Shown piece after piece: positions 21,315-33,421 of a stretch of 64,000 nucleotides of DNA (its first letter is position 1; each line of letters opens with the position of its first letter). The position numbers and the translations under genes are program-made. The notes beneath the pieces were generated by a model. The model was not told where the DNA came from and ran no database searches. It was given only the letters and a program-made list of their open reading frames with translations. Origin of the DNA: Phaeotremella fagi (taxonomy: Eukaryota > Basidiomycota > Tremellomycetes > Tremellales > Phaeotremellaceae); assembly GCA_001599715.1 (NCBI GenBank), contig BCHU01000006.1, positions 1,346,765 through 1,410,764 of the forward strand, read 5' to 3'.

Positions 21315-22174
21315 GGGAGGACGTGGTTAGTTGAGTTTAGTGGGTTGAAGGGGATGAGAAATGATGTTTGGTTGTAGAATTGATTGATTCGTTTTTAATG
21401 TTACCATTTCTTAGTTGTAGATTTTGATGAAGTTGATTCAGTGCTGAGTTCATAGTTGTTGATAGGATGAATTGAAATAGAATAGAACGACCCGTACGTT
21501 GATTGATGAATATTCCAGATGACTGCTGAAGAAGATGCCACTAAAGAGGCGGGCGGTGGCACTTGATATGAAACTCCAACAAGAAAGGCATCCTTTCGAT
21601 CTGTATGAAATCTCCCGAACTCACATCGAGTAACATCATTTGTACGTCATCTCACTACCAGATCGACACCGCACTTGGCGATGGAAGTGTGTAAGTTGGA
21701 GGATGTTCTTTTCAATCGGTAGCTTCGTTTCGTTTCGTTTTCTTTATGGTTACGTAACTTTGTTGATTTCGGCAGAAGAACGGCTTGAATAAGCGAATCA
21801 GAATTGGGAGACATGCTAAGTTTTCTTGAGTCGATAGGATAGTAACATCGTTTAGAGGTAGAGCAGAGTGAGTATACATAGAGACCGTCGTGGTGTGTTG
21901 TATTATCCTCCTCTTCACATTGTATACACTACTTAAATTACAGTTACAGTTACAGTTACAATCACAATCACAATCACAGTTACCATCAGTGATTGATCGT
22001 CGTCTTAATTAAACAGATTTCATTAATCAGTCTCAGTCGCAGTCTCAGTCTCAGTCTCTTACCTACTCCTCTTGTTTGATATAAAGTCTAGTATAGTCTA
22101 GTCCACTTCAAATTTTCAAAAGTATATATATCCAATCAACACCCAACTCTTACCAATCCCCTCTCAACCTCACA
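21315..22174. promoter_or_regulatory. 3' flank of the transporter and promoter of the aminotransferase
   Basis: About 860 bp without a gene. It contains GGCGGTGGCACTTG near 21549, a block of short tandem repeats (21941-22059) and TATATATAT followed by CCAATCA at 22124-22138, some 40 bp ahead of the aminotransferase ATG. Confidence 0.5.
21941..22059. repeat. Hexamer microsatellites in the aminotransferase 5' region
   Basis: CAGTTA units (21941-21960) pass into ATCACA units (to about 21985). Further on are CAGTCT/CAGTCG units (22028-22057). All are 6-bp units differing by one or two bases, which points to slippage. They lie 115-235 bp upstream of the ATG. Confidence 0.75.
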
Positions 22175-23899
22175 ATGGACGTTAACGGAGTCACAACTGT
22201 AGATCAAGGTGCTCAAACACCTCTATCCGAATCAACTCATCTCAAATCTCACTCTCATTACTTTCTCAGTGACAGAGCTCGCGTTTCCGAAATCGATGGT
22301 AGTAAGTAATCTCGTCCCACTGAACATACAACCTTTAACCTAACTTTCACTTTTAGTTCGTGGTCTTCTCAAACATGAAGTTCCCGGTGTTGTCTCTTTC
22401 GTAAGTACACTTCGCTGCAAAACAACCTAACCCGACTAACCATTTCTCACTATAGCTGTAAGTCCACTCAACCCTCCCACACTAACCATCAGTGCCGGTA
22501 AACCCAACCCAACAACCTTCCCCTTCGAGTCAATCACTCTCAACATCAAACCCCCACTCTCAGGAGGTGAAGCAACTCAAGTTACCATAGACGGTAAAGA
22601 CCTCGACGACGCTCTTCAATACGGTCCATCAAACGGTATCCTAACCTTACGAGATTGGTTGGAGACTTTACAACAACAAGTTCATAATCGTCCCTTGACC
22701 AATTGGACCGTCACTCTTGGTTCTGGTTCCCAAGATCTTATGACTAAAGGTTTCAATGCGGTTTTAAACCCTGGTGATCCGGTTCTCTTGGAAACTCCAC
22801 TTTATGCTGGTGTTTTACCTTCTTTACGCGCTCTCGATGCTAAAATGATTGGTATGCTAGTTTAACTAGTTTGATGTGATAGTTTAACTGATTAACTCAC
22901 AGAGGTCGACGTTGATGATCAAGGATTATCTGCAGTCAACCTTGAGAACATCTTGGCTAATTGGCCAGCTGATCAAAAAAGACCAAAAGTCGTCTAGTAA
23001 GTCCAAAGGTAATCCTTAAACTGACCAACAGCTCAACCCCCGTCGGATGTAACCCCTCAGGATGTTCTGCATCAAGAGAAAGAAAACTTGCAGTCCTAGA
23101 AGTCTGTCGTAAATACGACGTCTTGATCTTTGAGGGTAAGTCTACATGGTGAAATTTGGCTGAACTTCTAGATGATCCATATTATTTCCTCGCTGAAAAT
23201 TTGATCCCTTCCTATTTCGCTCTTGAAACTGAAGTTTTCCCCGAGGGAGGTCATGTCGTTAGATTCGATTCTTTCTCAAAACTTCTATCGGCTGGTTTGC
23301 GTCTTGGTTATGCTACTGGACCAAAAGAGATTCTTCATGCTATTGATGTTCAAACTGCCAGTGAGTCACATGCTTTTACCTCAACTAACTCCCAGCCAAC
23401 AATCTTCATACCAGTGCAGTCTCCCAAGCTGTTGCTCTAGGTCTCCTCAAACAATGTACGTAAAACCGTTTCAACCCAAACTGACATGCAGGGGGACTTC
23501 CAAGATTCCTCTCCCACGCAGCAGAAGTTGCGAAATTCTACGGAGACAGACGCAAGATCTTTGAAAAGATTGCTCATAAACATCTTGACGGTCTCGCCAA
23601 ATGGGTCAGTCCCGTTGCCGGGATGTTCTTATGGATCGACCTTTCACCATCTGGAATCACCGATAGTTATTCTTTGATCAGTCAAGAAGCACTCGCTAAA
23701 GGTGTCTTGGCAGTCCCTGGTGTTGCGTAGGTCTTATCCCTGCTGACCATAGGCCAATGCTGACGATATGAATAGGTTCTACCCGAACGGAAGAACTTCT
23801 ACTCATGTTAGAGTTTCATTCTCTTTGGTCGATTTGGAGAAAGACGCTGAACTTGGTTTCAAACGTTTGGCTGAGGCTATCAGGGATAGACAAGGTTAA
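22175..23899 (+). CDS. PLP-dependent aminotransferase, Aro8/2-aminoadipate type
   Basis: Fold-type I aminotransferase of aromatic amino acids, kynurenine or 2-aminoadipate. Start 22175 (MDVNGVTTVDQGAQTPLSES). The frame reads SDRARVSEIDGIRGLLKHEV, PGVVSFLAGKPNPTTFPFES, LQYGPSNGILTLRDWL, VTLGSGSQDLMTKGFNA, YSTPVGCNPSGCS, IFEDDPYYFL, then the cofactor-lysine motif SFSKLLSAGLRLGYATGP. The C-terminal domain reads GMFLWIDLSPSG, GVLAVPGVAFYPNG and STHVRVSFSL. Catalytic Lys, Asn, Asp, Tyr and Arg positions all look intact. About nine short introns. To keep SFLAGKPNP in frame, a 2-nt exon at 22456-22457 is required (see separate entry). Confidence 0.9.
22456..22457 (+). other. Probable 2-nt micro-exon (CT) in the aminotransferase
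   Basis: Exon ...GTCTCTTTC ends in phase 0 at 22400 before a 55-nt intron (GTAAGT donor, GACTAAC branch, CTATAG acceptor). Just two bases, CT, follow before a second intron of 35 nt (GTAAGT donor, CACTAAC branch, CATCAG acceptor). The next exon begins TGCCGGTAAACCC. Joining TTC-CT-TGCCGG gives Phe-Leu-Ala-Gly, restoring the family motif. Skipping the CT puts a stop three codons later, and reading on from CTATAG gives CTG TAA, also a stop. Confidence 0.75.
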
Positions 23900-24195
23900 G
23901 TTGGGGATGGGATTTTGGATCTTGAAAATATAAATTATAACCATAAGGGTTGGGGATTCGATATGTGAATGGATTCGTTTGGGGGAGAGTGGATTATTAT
24001 TCTGCATCGTTGATATCTGATATGAATTGGATGAAAAGGAATCTCCGTATGCATTTTTATACGATTATCATTGAAGTAAAGAGCTTGGATGAAAATTATG
24101 GGTAAGAAAATGCCACTAATATCTGATGTTTGTTTTCGTTTTTTTCTTTCTCTTCTCCATAAATCTGAAAAGTTGGAATTAAAGTTGTATCAACC

Positions 24196-25597
24196 ATGAA
24201 CAATGATGTTGTTCAACAAGATTCTGCTCGAATAACAGCACCAACATCAGTACCAACATCAACACCAGCAACAACGTCGACATCCCAACAGCCCGACCAG
24301 CAACAATATCGTAAAAAAAGGAAACTCCAAGAAAAAGGATATAAAGAATCAGAGATCCAACATATACTAGAGAGATCGAATGGGTGAGACTATTCCCCCC
24401 AAAACGACGATGAAATACTGATGATAGGATTAGGATCTCACTCTCATTAGCTCTTGATCAGTATTCGACGATTTTCCCGGAATACGATAAGAGATTTAGG
24501 AATTTTCAGGATGTGGTCGACCGATTGGTACCGTATCATGTTTGGCAGGTTCATGATGATGAATTAGGGGGTGGGAGTGGGAGTGGGAGTGGGAGTGGGG
24601 TGGAGGAGAGTGTTGATATCGGTAGACTGATGGAGAGATTTAATAGGATAAAGAGGAGGAGTGATGATGTAAGTAACACCGTTTCAATCTCACGACATTC
24701 ATCAACATAATTAACAACCAAATTCCAAAAAACAACAGCATCAATCCCCTCTCCCCCCAACAATAAATTATCTAACCCAATCAACAGCCCAACTAAGAGA
24801 AGACCTAACTCATCAACAACACCTCCTCCGAGTCCAGAGAAACGCCAACGAAACTATTCAAGCTGATATCAGGAAACGACAGGAGATGAGGATGAACGAG
24901 GAGAGGTCGAAGAAAATGGCGGAAGTTAGGAGACAACAGGAGGTTGAGGCTCAGGCTTTGGAGAGGGCTAATGCAGCTGCTGCTGCGGCGGAAGCGGAGG
25001 CGACAAGGGCTGCTGAAGCTAGTTCTAGAGGGAGGGGGAGGGGTCGGGGGAGAGGTAGAGGGAGAGGAGGGATGGTTGGGTCTCATCTTAGTGCGAATAC
25101 GAATACGAATCCTTCTCCTACCCCAGCAGCGACATCGACGACACCAGCACCAACTCCCAACGGACCAGTAACGATCAAAATCGAAGTGTAAGTGAAAATC
25201 CCTCCACTCTCGATCGGATCTAAAACTCATATTCACGACAGAGCTTTAATCCCAACTCTCCATTCTTTGGGTATCATCACCTACCCCCAACCAACCTCTG
25301 ATTCCTCGTCCATCTCAAAACCAAGTGGTGGGACACCTAAAACTCCTGGGACGATAGTTAGTACTACTGGAGATAAAAAGGCAGTCGTTCTTTCCATGTT
25401 CGTTCATCCTTTTCTTACTGGTGTGAGGGTTTTCTGATTGATTTAATTGCTACCTTTTTAGACAATTGACCGAATGTTCTCAATTGCAATTACAGGGTTT
25501 AGCTAAAATTCTGAAAATCAAAACTGGTCCTCCTGGCCCTGGCTCTGCTCCTGCAGCTACCACTGGCTCACCAAATAAAACTATACCACCTAAATAG
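24196..25597 (+). CDS. GLTSCR-domain protein, putative SWI/SNF subunit
   Basis: Likely relative of GLTSCR1/BICRA, a chromatin remodeller subunit. Start 24196 (MNNDVVQQDSARITAPTS), then a Gln/Thr-rich lead and KRKLQEKGYKESEIQHILER. After an intron comes the recognisable core: LALDQYSTIFPEYDKRFRNF, then QDVVDRLVPYHVWQ, matching the GLTSCR core (a proline-aspartate turn after Leu/Tyr, then a DVV-RL-PYHV helix). A Gly-Ser repeat encoded by a hexamer microsatellite (24570-24600) and a long Ala/Arg coiled coil (RKRQEMRMNEERSKKMAEV) follow. Next are an RG repeat (RGRGRGRGRG), then ALIPTLHSLGIITYPQP and a Pro-rich end. The last intron, near 25396-25460, is uncertain: a phase-2 donor is needed. Confidence 0.6.
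24570..24600. repeat. GGGAGT hexamer repeat inside the GLTSCR-domain gene
   Basis: Four to five GTGGGA units coding for alternating Gly-Ser. In-frame hexamer changes would only alter linker length, so this is a candidate length polymorphism between strains. Confidence 0.8.
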
Positions 25598-25812
25598 ACA
25601 TCTGTATTTAGTCTCCCACTTAACGAAAATGTAATGCTATATGACATGACATGAAATTGCATAAGTAAATTTCTTTTCGTATATTTATGAAGTTTTTTTC
25701 TTAATCGACTCCAATTGGGGGAAAAAATGGGAAAATAATAATTAAACTCTATATATGAGCCCATAACTAGCGACCATCAAATTCTATTTCACCAGTATCA
25801 GTACCAGTACCA

Positions 25813-25835
25813 CCCTATCCTATCCTATCCTATCC
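25813..25835. repeat. CTATC pentamer repeat in the ACC1 3' flank
   Basis: Four to five CTATC units just beyond the ACC1 stop codon, in the expected 3' UTR. Low-complexity; no function is evident. Confidence 0.7.
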
Positions 25836-25852
25836 TTACCCATCCTACATCT

Positions 25853-28800
25853 CTAAGCCAACTCAGCAATCAAAGCAGCCCGTTGTTCAGGTGAGAGATC
25901 ATCTAAAATTCGTTTCATACCCGAAAGAACACCGTCTTGGTTGGATTTACTGTAACATGATTCATCAGTATCCAGTTCATCAAAACGAATAACGAAGACT
26001 TACGACCAAGCAACAACGGTATCAGAGCAGTAATCGTTCTTGACTTGTCTCAAGTAATCGTCAATACCCTCGTTAGAACCTTCCAAGAACATGGCGACAT
26101 CGTGATCGTTCTCAACAGCTAATTGTTCGCTGGGTATCAAACTTGATAAGATCTCTGAACGTTCTTCGTATGATAGATTTGGATTGTTTTGGGCTAATTT
26201 TTTCATTATTCGCTAAAGGTTGTTTGTCAGATATCGATTGTAACAGAGAAACGTGTAACTCACAACTTCTGACAATTTCCTTCTCAATGACCAATAGATT
26301 GCTCGTCTCGAATTGACCCAATCACATGGTACACAATTAGCCTTAGCTTGCATACGACCACTTCGATCGTCTATCCCATAGTCATCAGTATCAAGACAAA
26401 ATCCATATCCCTTAGGACTCACGTAAATCAGCGAAATCAATGGCAACAGATTGATAAGCTGGTCCCAAATGTTTCTCCCTAGCTTCAAGTTTAGCAGTAG
26501 CAGCCGTCTTCTCGTCAGCAGTTGCCTTTGGATCTTCAACTGCTGCTTTGAGTTGGGCGTATTCGCTATCAAGCCTTGCCATTGTAGCTTGAATCTTTGG
26601 TTTACGGTATTTGACTAAAAAGTATATCAGTTAATCATTCCATTCCTTGACCTTGAAAATGATACTTACCCTCAACAACACCTTCAGGTTCTAAAACACC
26701 ACCACGAGATTCGTTATCAACGAACATGGTCATGTGTTCTGGGTTAATGGAAGGATCCAAAACGACCCAAGCACCACCACGTAATTCACCGTTAGGTACC
26801 AAGTAAACAATAACAGGTTGCTTGTAACTACTAAGACCGTCGACAATCTTAGCACCCTCCTTAAGGATAGCTTGAGCCATATCGGACATTCCACCAGAGA
26901 AACCTCTGAAATTGGCGAAAATGATCAAAGGTAGTCCTTCTCTGTTAGCGTCTTCGATGGCTGTAGCCGTTTTTCTTGATGAATCAGGGAACCAAACTGT
27001 ACCAGCTAATGAAACTCTTGATTCGGTCGATGATTCATTAGCTGGATCAGCTGGGTCGACACGTTCGATAGATCTGGTCTCGGCAGCGATGACGGCTACT
27101 GGAATACCGTGAACTCTACCACGACCTGTAACGATCGTTTGAGCCCATCCACCCATAGTCTCAAAGAAACTGTATCGATCCAAGATACCGGTCTTCCATG
27201 TTGAAACACCTTCGATATCTTCGTAACAACCTGCAAGGAAATTTCTTGGATCGTAAGGGGCTTTGGTTGGTTTCCAATCAACGTTTCTATCCCATCCATC
27301 ACCGGTTGGTAAGATTGGGATTCTACCGTTCTTCTTCTCAGCGATGAAAGCCAAGTAGTTGATGATTTGAAGTGCACCATCGAGATCGCTTGCAGCCGTA
27401 AGATGAGAAATACCGTTCTTGTACATGATCTAAAGGTAATGAGCTTCACCCTTTAAACTTAGACTCACCTGTGGACCACCAAGTTGCAAGTTACTTGTAT
27501 AAACTTCTTTACCCAAAACCTTGTTAATAGCTTGAGCACCGGTAAGGATGATAGGTTGACCCTCAACTTGAACAACACGTTGACCAAGTCGTAAGAGATA
27601 AGCACCGATACCAACGGATCTAGCAGTGACCATTGAGATGGTGAAAATATCATCATAAGCTCTTGAAGTTTCACCCGCGATCAAACCAGATCCTTTCAAA
27701 CATTCAACACCCAAACCATCTTTCAAACCAATAATCGAAGTAATCTTATGACGTCTTTCACCTTGAACTTCGATTTCATCAGTGATGACTGAACCTTCAC
27801 CGAGGGCGTTCAATTTATCAAGACTCTCTGGTGTGAGATACAAGTAATCGAAACCCTTTTCAGGTTTGGTAGGTTCTCTCCAAGCAACGTCGAACAACGA
27901 CATGACTTCTTCAGCTAAACCGATTCTGGCACCTGAATTCGCGGAGAGATAGATACGTGGGATCCCCTGTTTACGAGCGTATTGAGTAGCTTTGTAAAAG
28001 TATTCATCCTCCGTGGGTCCGAATGAACCGATTTGGTAGGTGATATCGTTACTGATAGCAACGACTTTTCTTCCCTTTGGATATTCTGGACTTTTGAAAT
28101 TGAAGACCCAAGCAACCATACCGCAAGTGTTCAATCCAGGTGGTCGAGTGATAGCAGTCAATTCACCATTTTCATCGACGACCAATTCAGCTGCACTGAG
28201 TAAATCGGATGGGATCTTGATATGAGGTAAAAGAGCTTGAGTGGATCTCCAATTCTTTTCGATAGCTTGTCTGAAGAGATCGGGGAAATCGTAAACATAG
28301 GTCGTACCAATGATATGAGCTTGGTAACGACGTGGTTGAAGAGATTCTTTGGTCGTGTAAGGGAAGTTGACAGGTTGAAGATGGAATTGACCTTGGTCAC
28401 CGATAGATTTAAGGATAGCGACTCCCTTTTCGTTGGTGACTTCTTGATAAGCTTCGTATTTGACGACGAAACCAGAGACGTTCTCGATGAAAGCTCTGAT
28501 AGGAAGAACGTTACCTTCTTCATCTTCGATAACGATTCTGATCTCAGCTTGAGTGACACGAAGTCTCCATAATCTTTTACCGTGACGTTCGATGAAACCA
28601 GCAAGAGCTTCTTGAACATCATCAAAAGTAACGTTAAGACTGTAAACACAGTTGACACTGATGTGGTTGCAATCAGCTTGTCTGTGTTGTGAACTGACGA
28701 CCTCGAGGGTGTCAAGGATGTCACCGACCAAACGATCAGTTTCTGAAATCAAGTATTCCGTCTGTTTCATTGTGCCCAACAATCTACCGGGTCTCAACAA

Positions 28801-31800
28801 AGCACGAACAAAGAACCTGACATCAGAAGTGTTTTCTCTACCGACAGCGTGATAAACGTGGATCTGTCTGTTTGAAGATGGTTGAGGAGTGATTTTGAAG
28901 TTTGACAATCGTCCCAATTCAAGTTGATAAGCCAAAGCAGGTTCAATGTTTCTGATAGCCTGTTCTTCTTTCCAGCTACCGTCACTGACTTCACGTAAAG
29001 TGTAGTACCATGGGTATTGATCTTTTCTGCAAACGACAAAGGTGACACGTCGAATACCTTTAGCGGTAACACTTGAAGCGTGATCGTTGACCAATTTCAA
29101 GAAATGAGCATTAAGATCTTCGTCGGAAACTTCACCACTGAAAAGTCGTAAAGCGACATTCATGACATGAGGATGTCTAGCGTCTTTACCGTGTCTATCA
29201 GTAAAGTCGTTGTGGTTGAACGCTGGATACATGGTCAAGAGTTTAGGGAAACCTTGTTCGAGTTTACCAAGATCCTCGTATGAAGTCATTAAACCGAATC
29301 GGATAGGTTCGACTTTAGAACTGACGACATATGTCAAATCTGACATACTAGCGATTCTGGTGAAATCTTTGGTAGAATCAACACGAGGAGTCATTGGTTC
29401 AGATGACTTTCCACCGAGTTTGAATCTCCAAGTGATGACATGAGGTTCACCACCTTTTTCACCAGCTTCGTATTCGAGTCCAGTGATGTTGTAAACTCGA
29501 TAAGCACGTCTGACGTAAACTTCAATAGCAGCCAAGGCAACCCAAGGATCTTCATGATCGAAGAAGGTTGTAAGAACGTCGTAAACAGTGTAACGTGAAT
29601 CTGTGACCTCCTTCAAAACGTCTGCAGAAGGCAAACGATGACCTGAACCTGCTTCACCGTAGAAACTGGTGGTGACAGCTGATTTAAGAATCTGTTCCAT
29701 TTGAACGGAACGTTCTTCGTAACTGGGCAAGGAACCAACGATCAAAACCTCTCTAGCTTTGAGCGTGACCTTGGCAGTAGGTCGACTGTCGAGAGCAGCG
29801 AGTCGAGTAAGAGCAGAGTGGACTCTTGATTCAGCGACGATAGTAGCTCTAGGCGATTCGGCTTTGACAATGTCGAGAAGAGATAAAACCAATTTGATTT
29901 TGGAGGCGACTTTGCTGTGTGAAAGAACAAGTTTAACGACTTGATCTAGATCCTTGTTATCATCTCTGAGTTTGAGAATGACGTTCTCTTGAGTGTGTGA
30001 ATTATCAGCGAAAGGCTCTTCGACATCCACAAAGTAGTTGAGTAAATCGGCCCAAGTCTGCCATTCGTGAACCTTCAGTCCACCAGTGAAAGCACTGACG
30101 AGTGTTTGTAAAGGTTGAACGGCAGCTGTAACTTGAACTCGCTCCTTGGGTGAAACGTTCTCTTCGATAAAGTAATCGATCGTACGTTGAAGTTTTAAAC
30201 TTGGGAATTCTTGTTTCTTGGCACGACTGGAGTCGATGATTGATCGAACTTCGTCTTCGAGTTTTTGTGGGATACGACCGCTAAGGGTTGAAAGAACTTC
30301 GTGGACGTTTGAATAAGGTAATTCGATATCTCTGAGAACGGATTCAACGACTCGTAAAGCTGGAGCGACAGCTGCACTGTTATCGAAACCGGCCAAGTTG
30401 TCGTACAAGACTTCCAAGTTTTCACGTAAACGTTGATGAGGTTTGGTACCGTATCTACCATGTTTAAGTTCGAAAGTTGGTAAAATACCTTCGAAAGGTT
30501 TAGCGAATTTGACTTTGGTTGGATCGTCCAATGTAAGGATACCGAGTAATTCACCAGAAGCCAAGGTTTGACCAGGTTGTTTCATGAATTGAGCGATACC
30601 ACTTTCGGCACATGTAACAGGCATGATCATCTTCATGACTTCGATTTCGGCATAAGCTTCACCGGCGTCGACGTGATCACCTGAATCGATCAAGTATCTA
30701 ACAAGTTTACCTGGACTTGGTGAACGAAGTTGAGTTGGATCTTGTTCATCTTCAATCATTGTCGTCTTTGAATCAATGGAAAGGACCATTGCACCGACTT
30801 CCTCACGGAAATAAACCGTATGAGAAGCTCCCTCGAGTGTAAGAAGGAGTCCACCGTCACTGAGTGAACGACATCCAACAAAAATCCTTCCACCGTTCAA
30901 GAAAAGACAGAAAGAGTTGGGTGAATCTTTAGCCATGGCGAAAGAGTATCTGACGTTTTCGTAAATGAATTCGGTCTTGAAGAAAGTTTGAAGCGTGTCC
31001 TTGGAAGGAACTTGACCTTTATCAAGAACAGATTTGTATTTTGATAAGGAAGCCGTGTAAGCGATATAAGCTTTAACAACGGCACCGCAGATAACAGCGA
31101 CGACTGGATCGGGTCTTTCTGAAGTCATACCCTCAGCGATCAAACCATCAAGCCATTGAGTGGTAAGAGTGTTGTTCTCGAATTCAGGTTTTTCCAAAAG
31201 TTTAATCAAATATTCAACAGTGGTCCTGAATTCACCTCTAATAGAAAGTTCTTTGAGGGCAACAACCATGGATTTTCTAGCTTCACTACGTTCCATACCG
31301 TAAGCAAAGATATGACCGAATTGAGAATCGGCGTATTCGTGTAAACCACCAGCAGAGTTGACTGAGAAATAACCCCAAACGTTTGAATTGGATCTGAAAT
31401 TCAATTCTGTCAAAGCACCTGATGAAGGTTTGAAACCAGCATCAGGATTTTCACCGGTGATACGACAAGCGACAACGTGACCTTTAGGTTTTGGTTTACG
31501 TTGCGTGTTTGCAGATTCAGGTTTTTCACCGTCGAAGTCGATTTCGGTCGAACCGTGAGGATCCATACCGTAAAGAGTTCTGATATCTCTGATCTTGTGT
31601 AGAGGGATACCCATGGCGATTTGAAGTTGGATCGAAGGGATATCACATCCACTGACCATTTCAGTAGTTGGATGTTCGACTTGTAAACGTGGGTTCAATT
31701 CAAGGAAGAAGAAAGTGTCGTCCTTGTGAGAATAGAGGTATTCGACTGTACCAGCTGAAACGTAACCGACTAATTTAGCCAATCTAACAGCTGCTTTTTC

Positions 31801-32955
31801 CATTTCAGCAAATTTTTCAGGTCTGGCAATGGTGACTGGAGCTTCTTCGATGATTTTTTGATGACGTCTTTGGACGGAACAATCTCTACCAAAGAGAGAA
31901 ATGGCGTTACCGTATTGATCAGCGATAAGTTGAACTTCAAGATGTCTAGCTGAACCAGCGAGTTTCATGATGAAAATGGGTGATCCTGATTGTCAGTAAA
32001 AACGTTGAGACTTTCAGACCTACCAGGAACTTCACCAGCGACAGCTTGGAAAGAATTCTTGAACTTCTCAGCATCATCAACCATTCTGATACCTTTACCA
32101 CCACCACCTTCGGAAGCTTTGATCATGACTGGGAAACCAATTTTTTCAGCTTTCTCCAAACCTTCTTCCCAAGAATGAACACAAGCAGCGTCGTAAGCAG
32201 CATCTGGAACCGTGACATAACCTTGGGGTGATAAAACGGTATCGGAAATTCCAGTACCTGACCAAGGCATACAAGGAACTTGGGCGTGTTGAGCGACAAT
32301 GGTTGATGAGATCTTGTCACCTAACGATCTCATCGCTGAACCTGGTGGACCGATGAAAATGATTTTCGATCTTGCCAAAGTCTCAGGTAATCTTGGGTTT
32401 TCAGAAGCGTGTCCCCTAAACGTCAACCCAAGCACTAATCAATTTTACCTACCATCCAGCCCAGACTGCATGAACACCAGCTCTTTCAGCTACATCAACG
32501 ATGAAATCTACATTGGCGTAATTGTTGTTGTTACTACCACCTGGAACTTCGACGTATCGATCAGCCATTCTAATGTATTCAGCGTTGATACGTAAATCTT
32601 CTGGTGTTGCCATGACGGTGAACTCGATTTGACGATCTGAACCGAACGTTTCGTAGGACCATTTTCTGATTGAACGGATTTCTTTGACAGCGGCGATACC
32701 GTTGTTAGCGATGAGTACCTGGGTGGGGTTAGTCTTTGGGGATGATTAATCAATAAATCAGAACTTACCTTGGTGATTACAGTGTGACCTCCGTGAGCTT
32801 TAACGAAATCTGTAACTCTACCTGCGGCAGCGACATCGACGGAGTTTGAGCCTGGGGTGGGTTAGTGTGAGTGCGGACCCAGTGAGATTGGACTTACCGA
32901 TGAAATGCTGTATCTTGGAATGATCATATTGATCACCATTGGCCGTGGCCGACAT
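25853..32955 (-). CDS. ACC1: ACC1, acetyl-CoA carboxylase
   Basis: Multifunctional cytosolic enzyme that makes malonyl-CoA, the committed step of fatty-acid synthesis. Start 32955 ([20 protein letters not shown]). Four introns fall in the first 900 bp and several at the 3' end; the middle is one exon of about 4.5 kb. Order: biotin carboxylase ([23 protein letters not shown]-loop [26 protein letters not shown]), biotin carrier with target lysine in EVMKMIMPV, a long ACC-specific central region, and carboxyltransferase. The last is seen as [46 protein letters not shown] [19 protein letters not shown], and [14 protein letters not shown]. It ends [14 protein letters not shown]. Full length (about 2,200 residues) and all key motifs are present. 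Confidence 0.98.
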
Positions 32956-33421
32956 GTTGTGAGAGAGTTGAACCTCGAGTTGGGGTTGAGGAGAGGTGGA
33001 TGGTTGAATGAGAGACTAAGTGTGGTATGGGTATTGACTCAACCACTGATGCAGTGCAGTGGAGTTGGATATGATTAAGAGGATATGATAAGGATGAAAG
33101 TGGATGTGAAGAAGTAAGAATATTCACACGATGGATAGTGAATGTGAATGTATGTTGTCTGTCATTTCCACCACCATCTTCCACCACTCTCCCCAAATTT
33201 CAATCTGACCATGACATTGGGGATAACCGAAGACCGGAACTTGTGCCCCAGCGTTGATTAAGTGGGGGGATTATATAATGCGATCGAAGCCGTTCGGCAC
33301 TAAACGGGTTAAGGGGTAGTGAGTGTCAGGCAGCGTTCGATCACTACACTCATGTCAGGCTCATCACGTTCGTTTACATCTCGTTACATCTTCGAAATCT
33401 CATCGGCCTCAACAACCACCC
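32956..33421. promoter_or_regulatory. Divergent promoter of ACC1 and MED4
   Basis: About 465 bp between the two start codons. TTATATAATGCG near 33270 is the best TATA-like element and sits on the MED4 side. No sterol-type or inositol-type element was recognised. Open frames running into MED4 from 33319-33323 are taken as 5' leader. Confidence 0.45.

Noticed and set aside
28158..28724. 188-residue Ser/Leu-rich frame on the ACC1 strand, plus plus-strand frames at 28237-28572 and 31980-32231
   Set aside because: All lie inside the continuous ACC1 exon in other phases; strong codon bias of ACC1 leaves long stop-free shadows. No start context or family resemblance.
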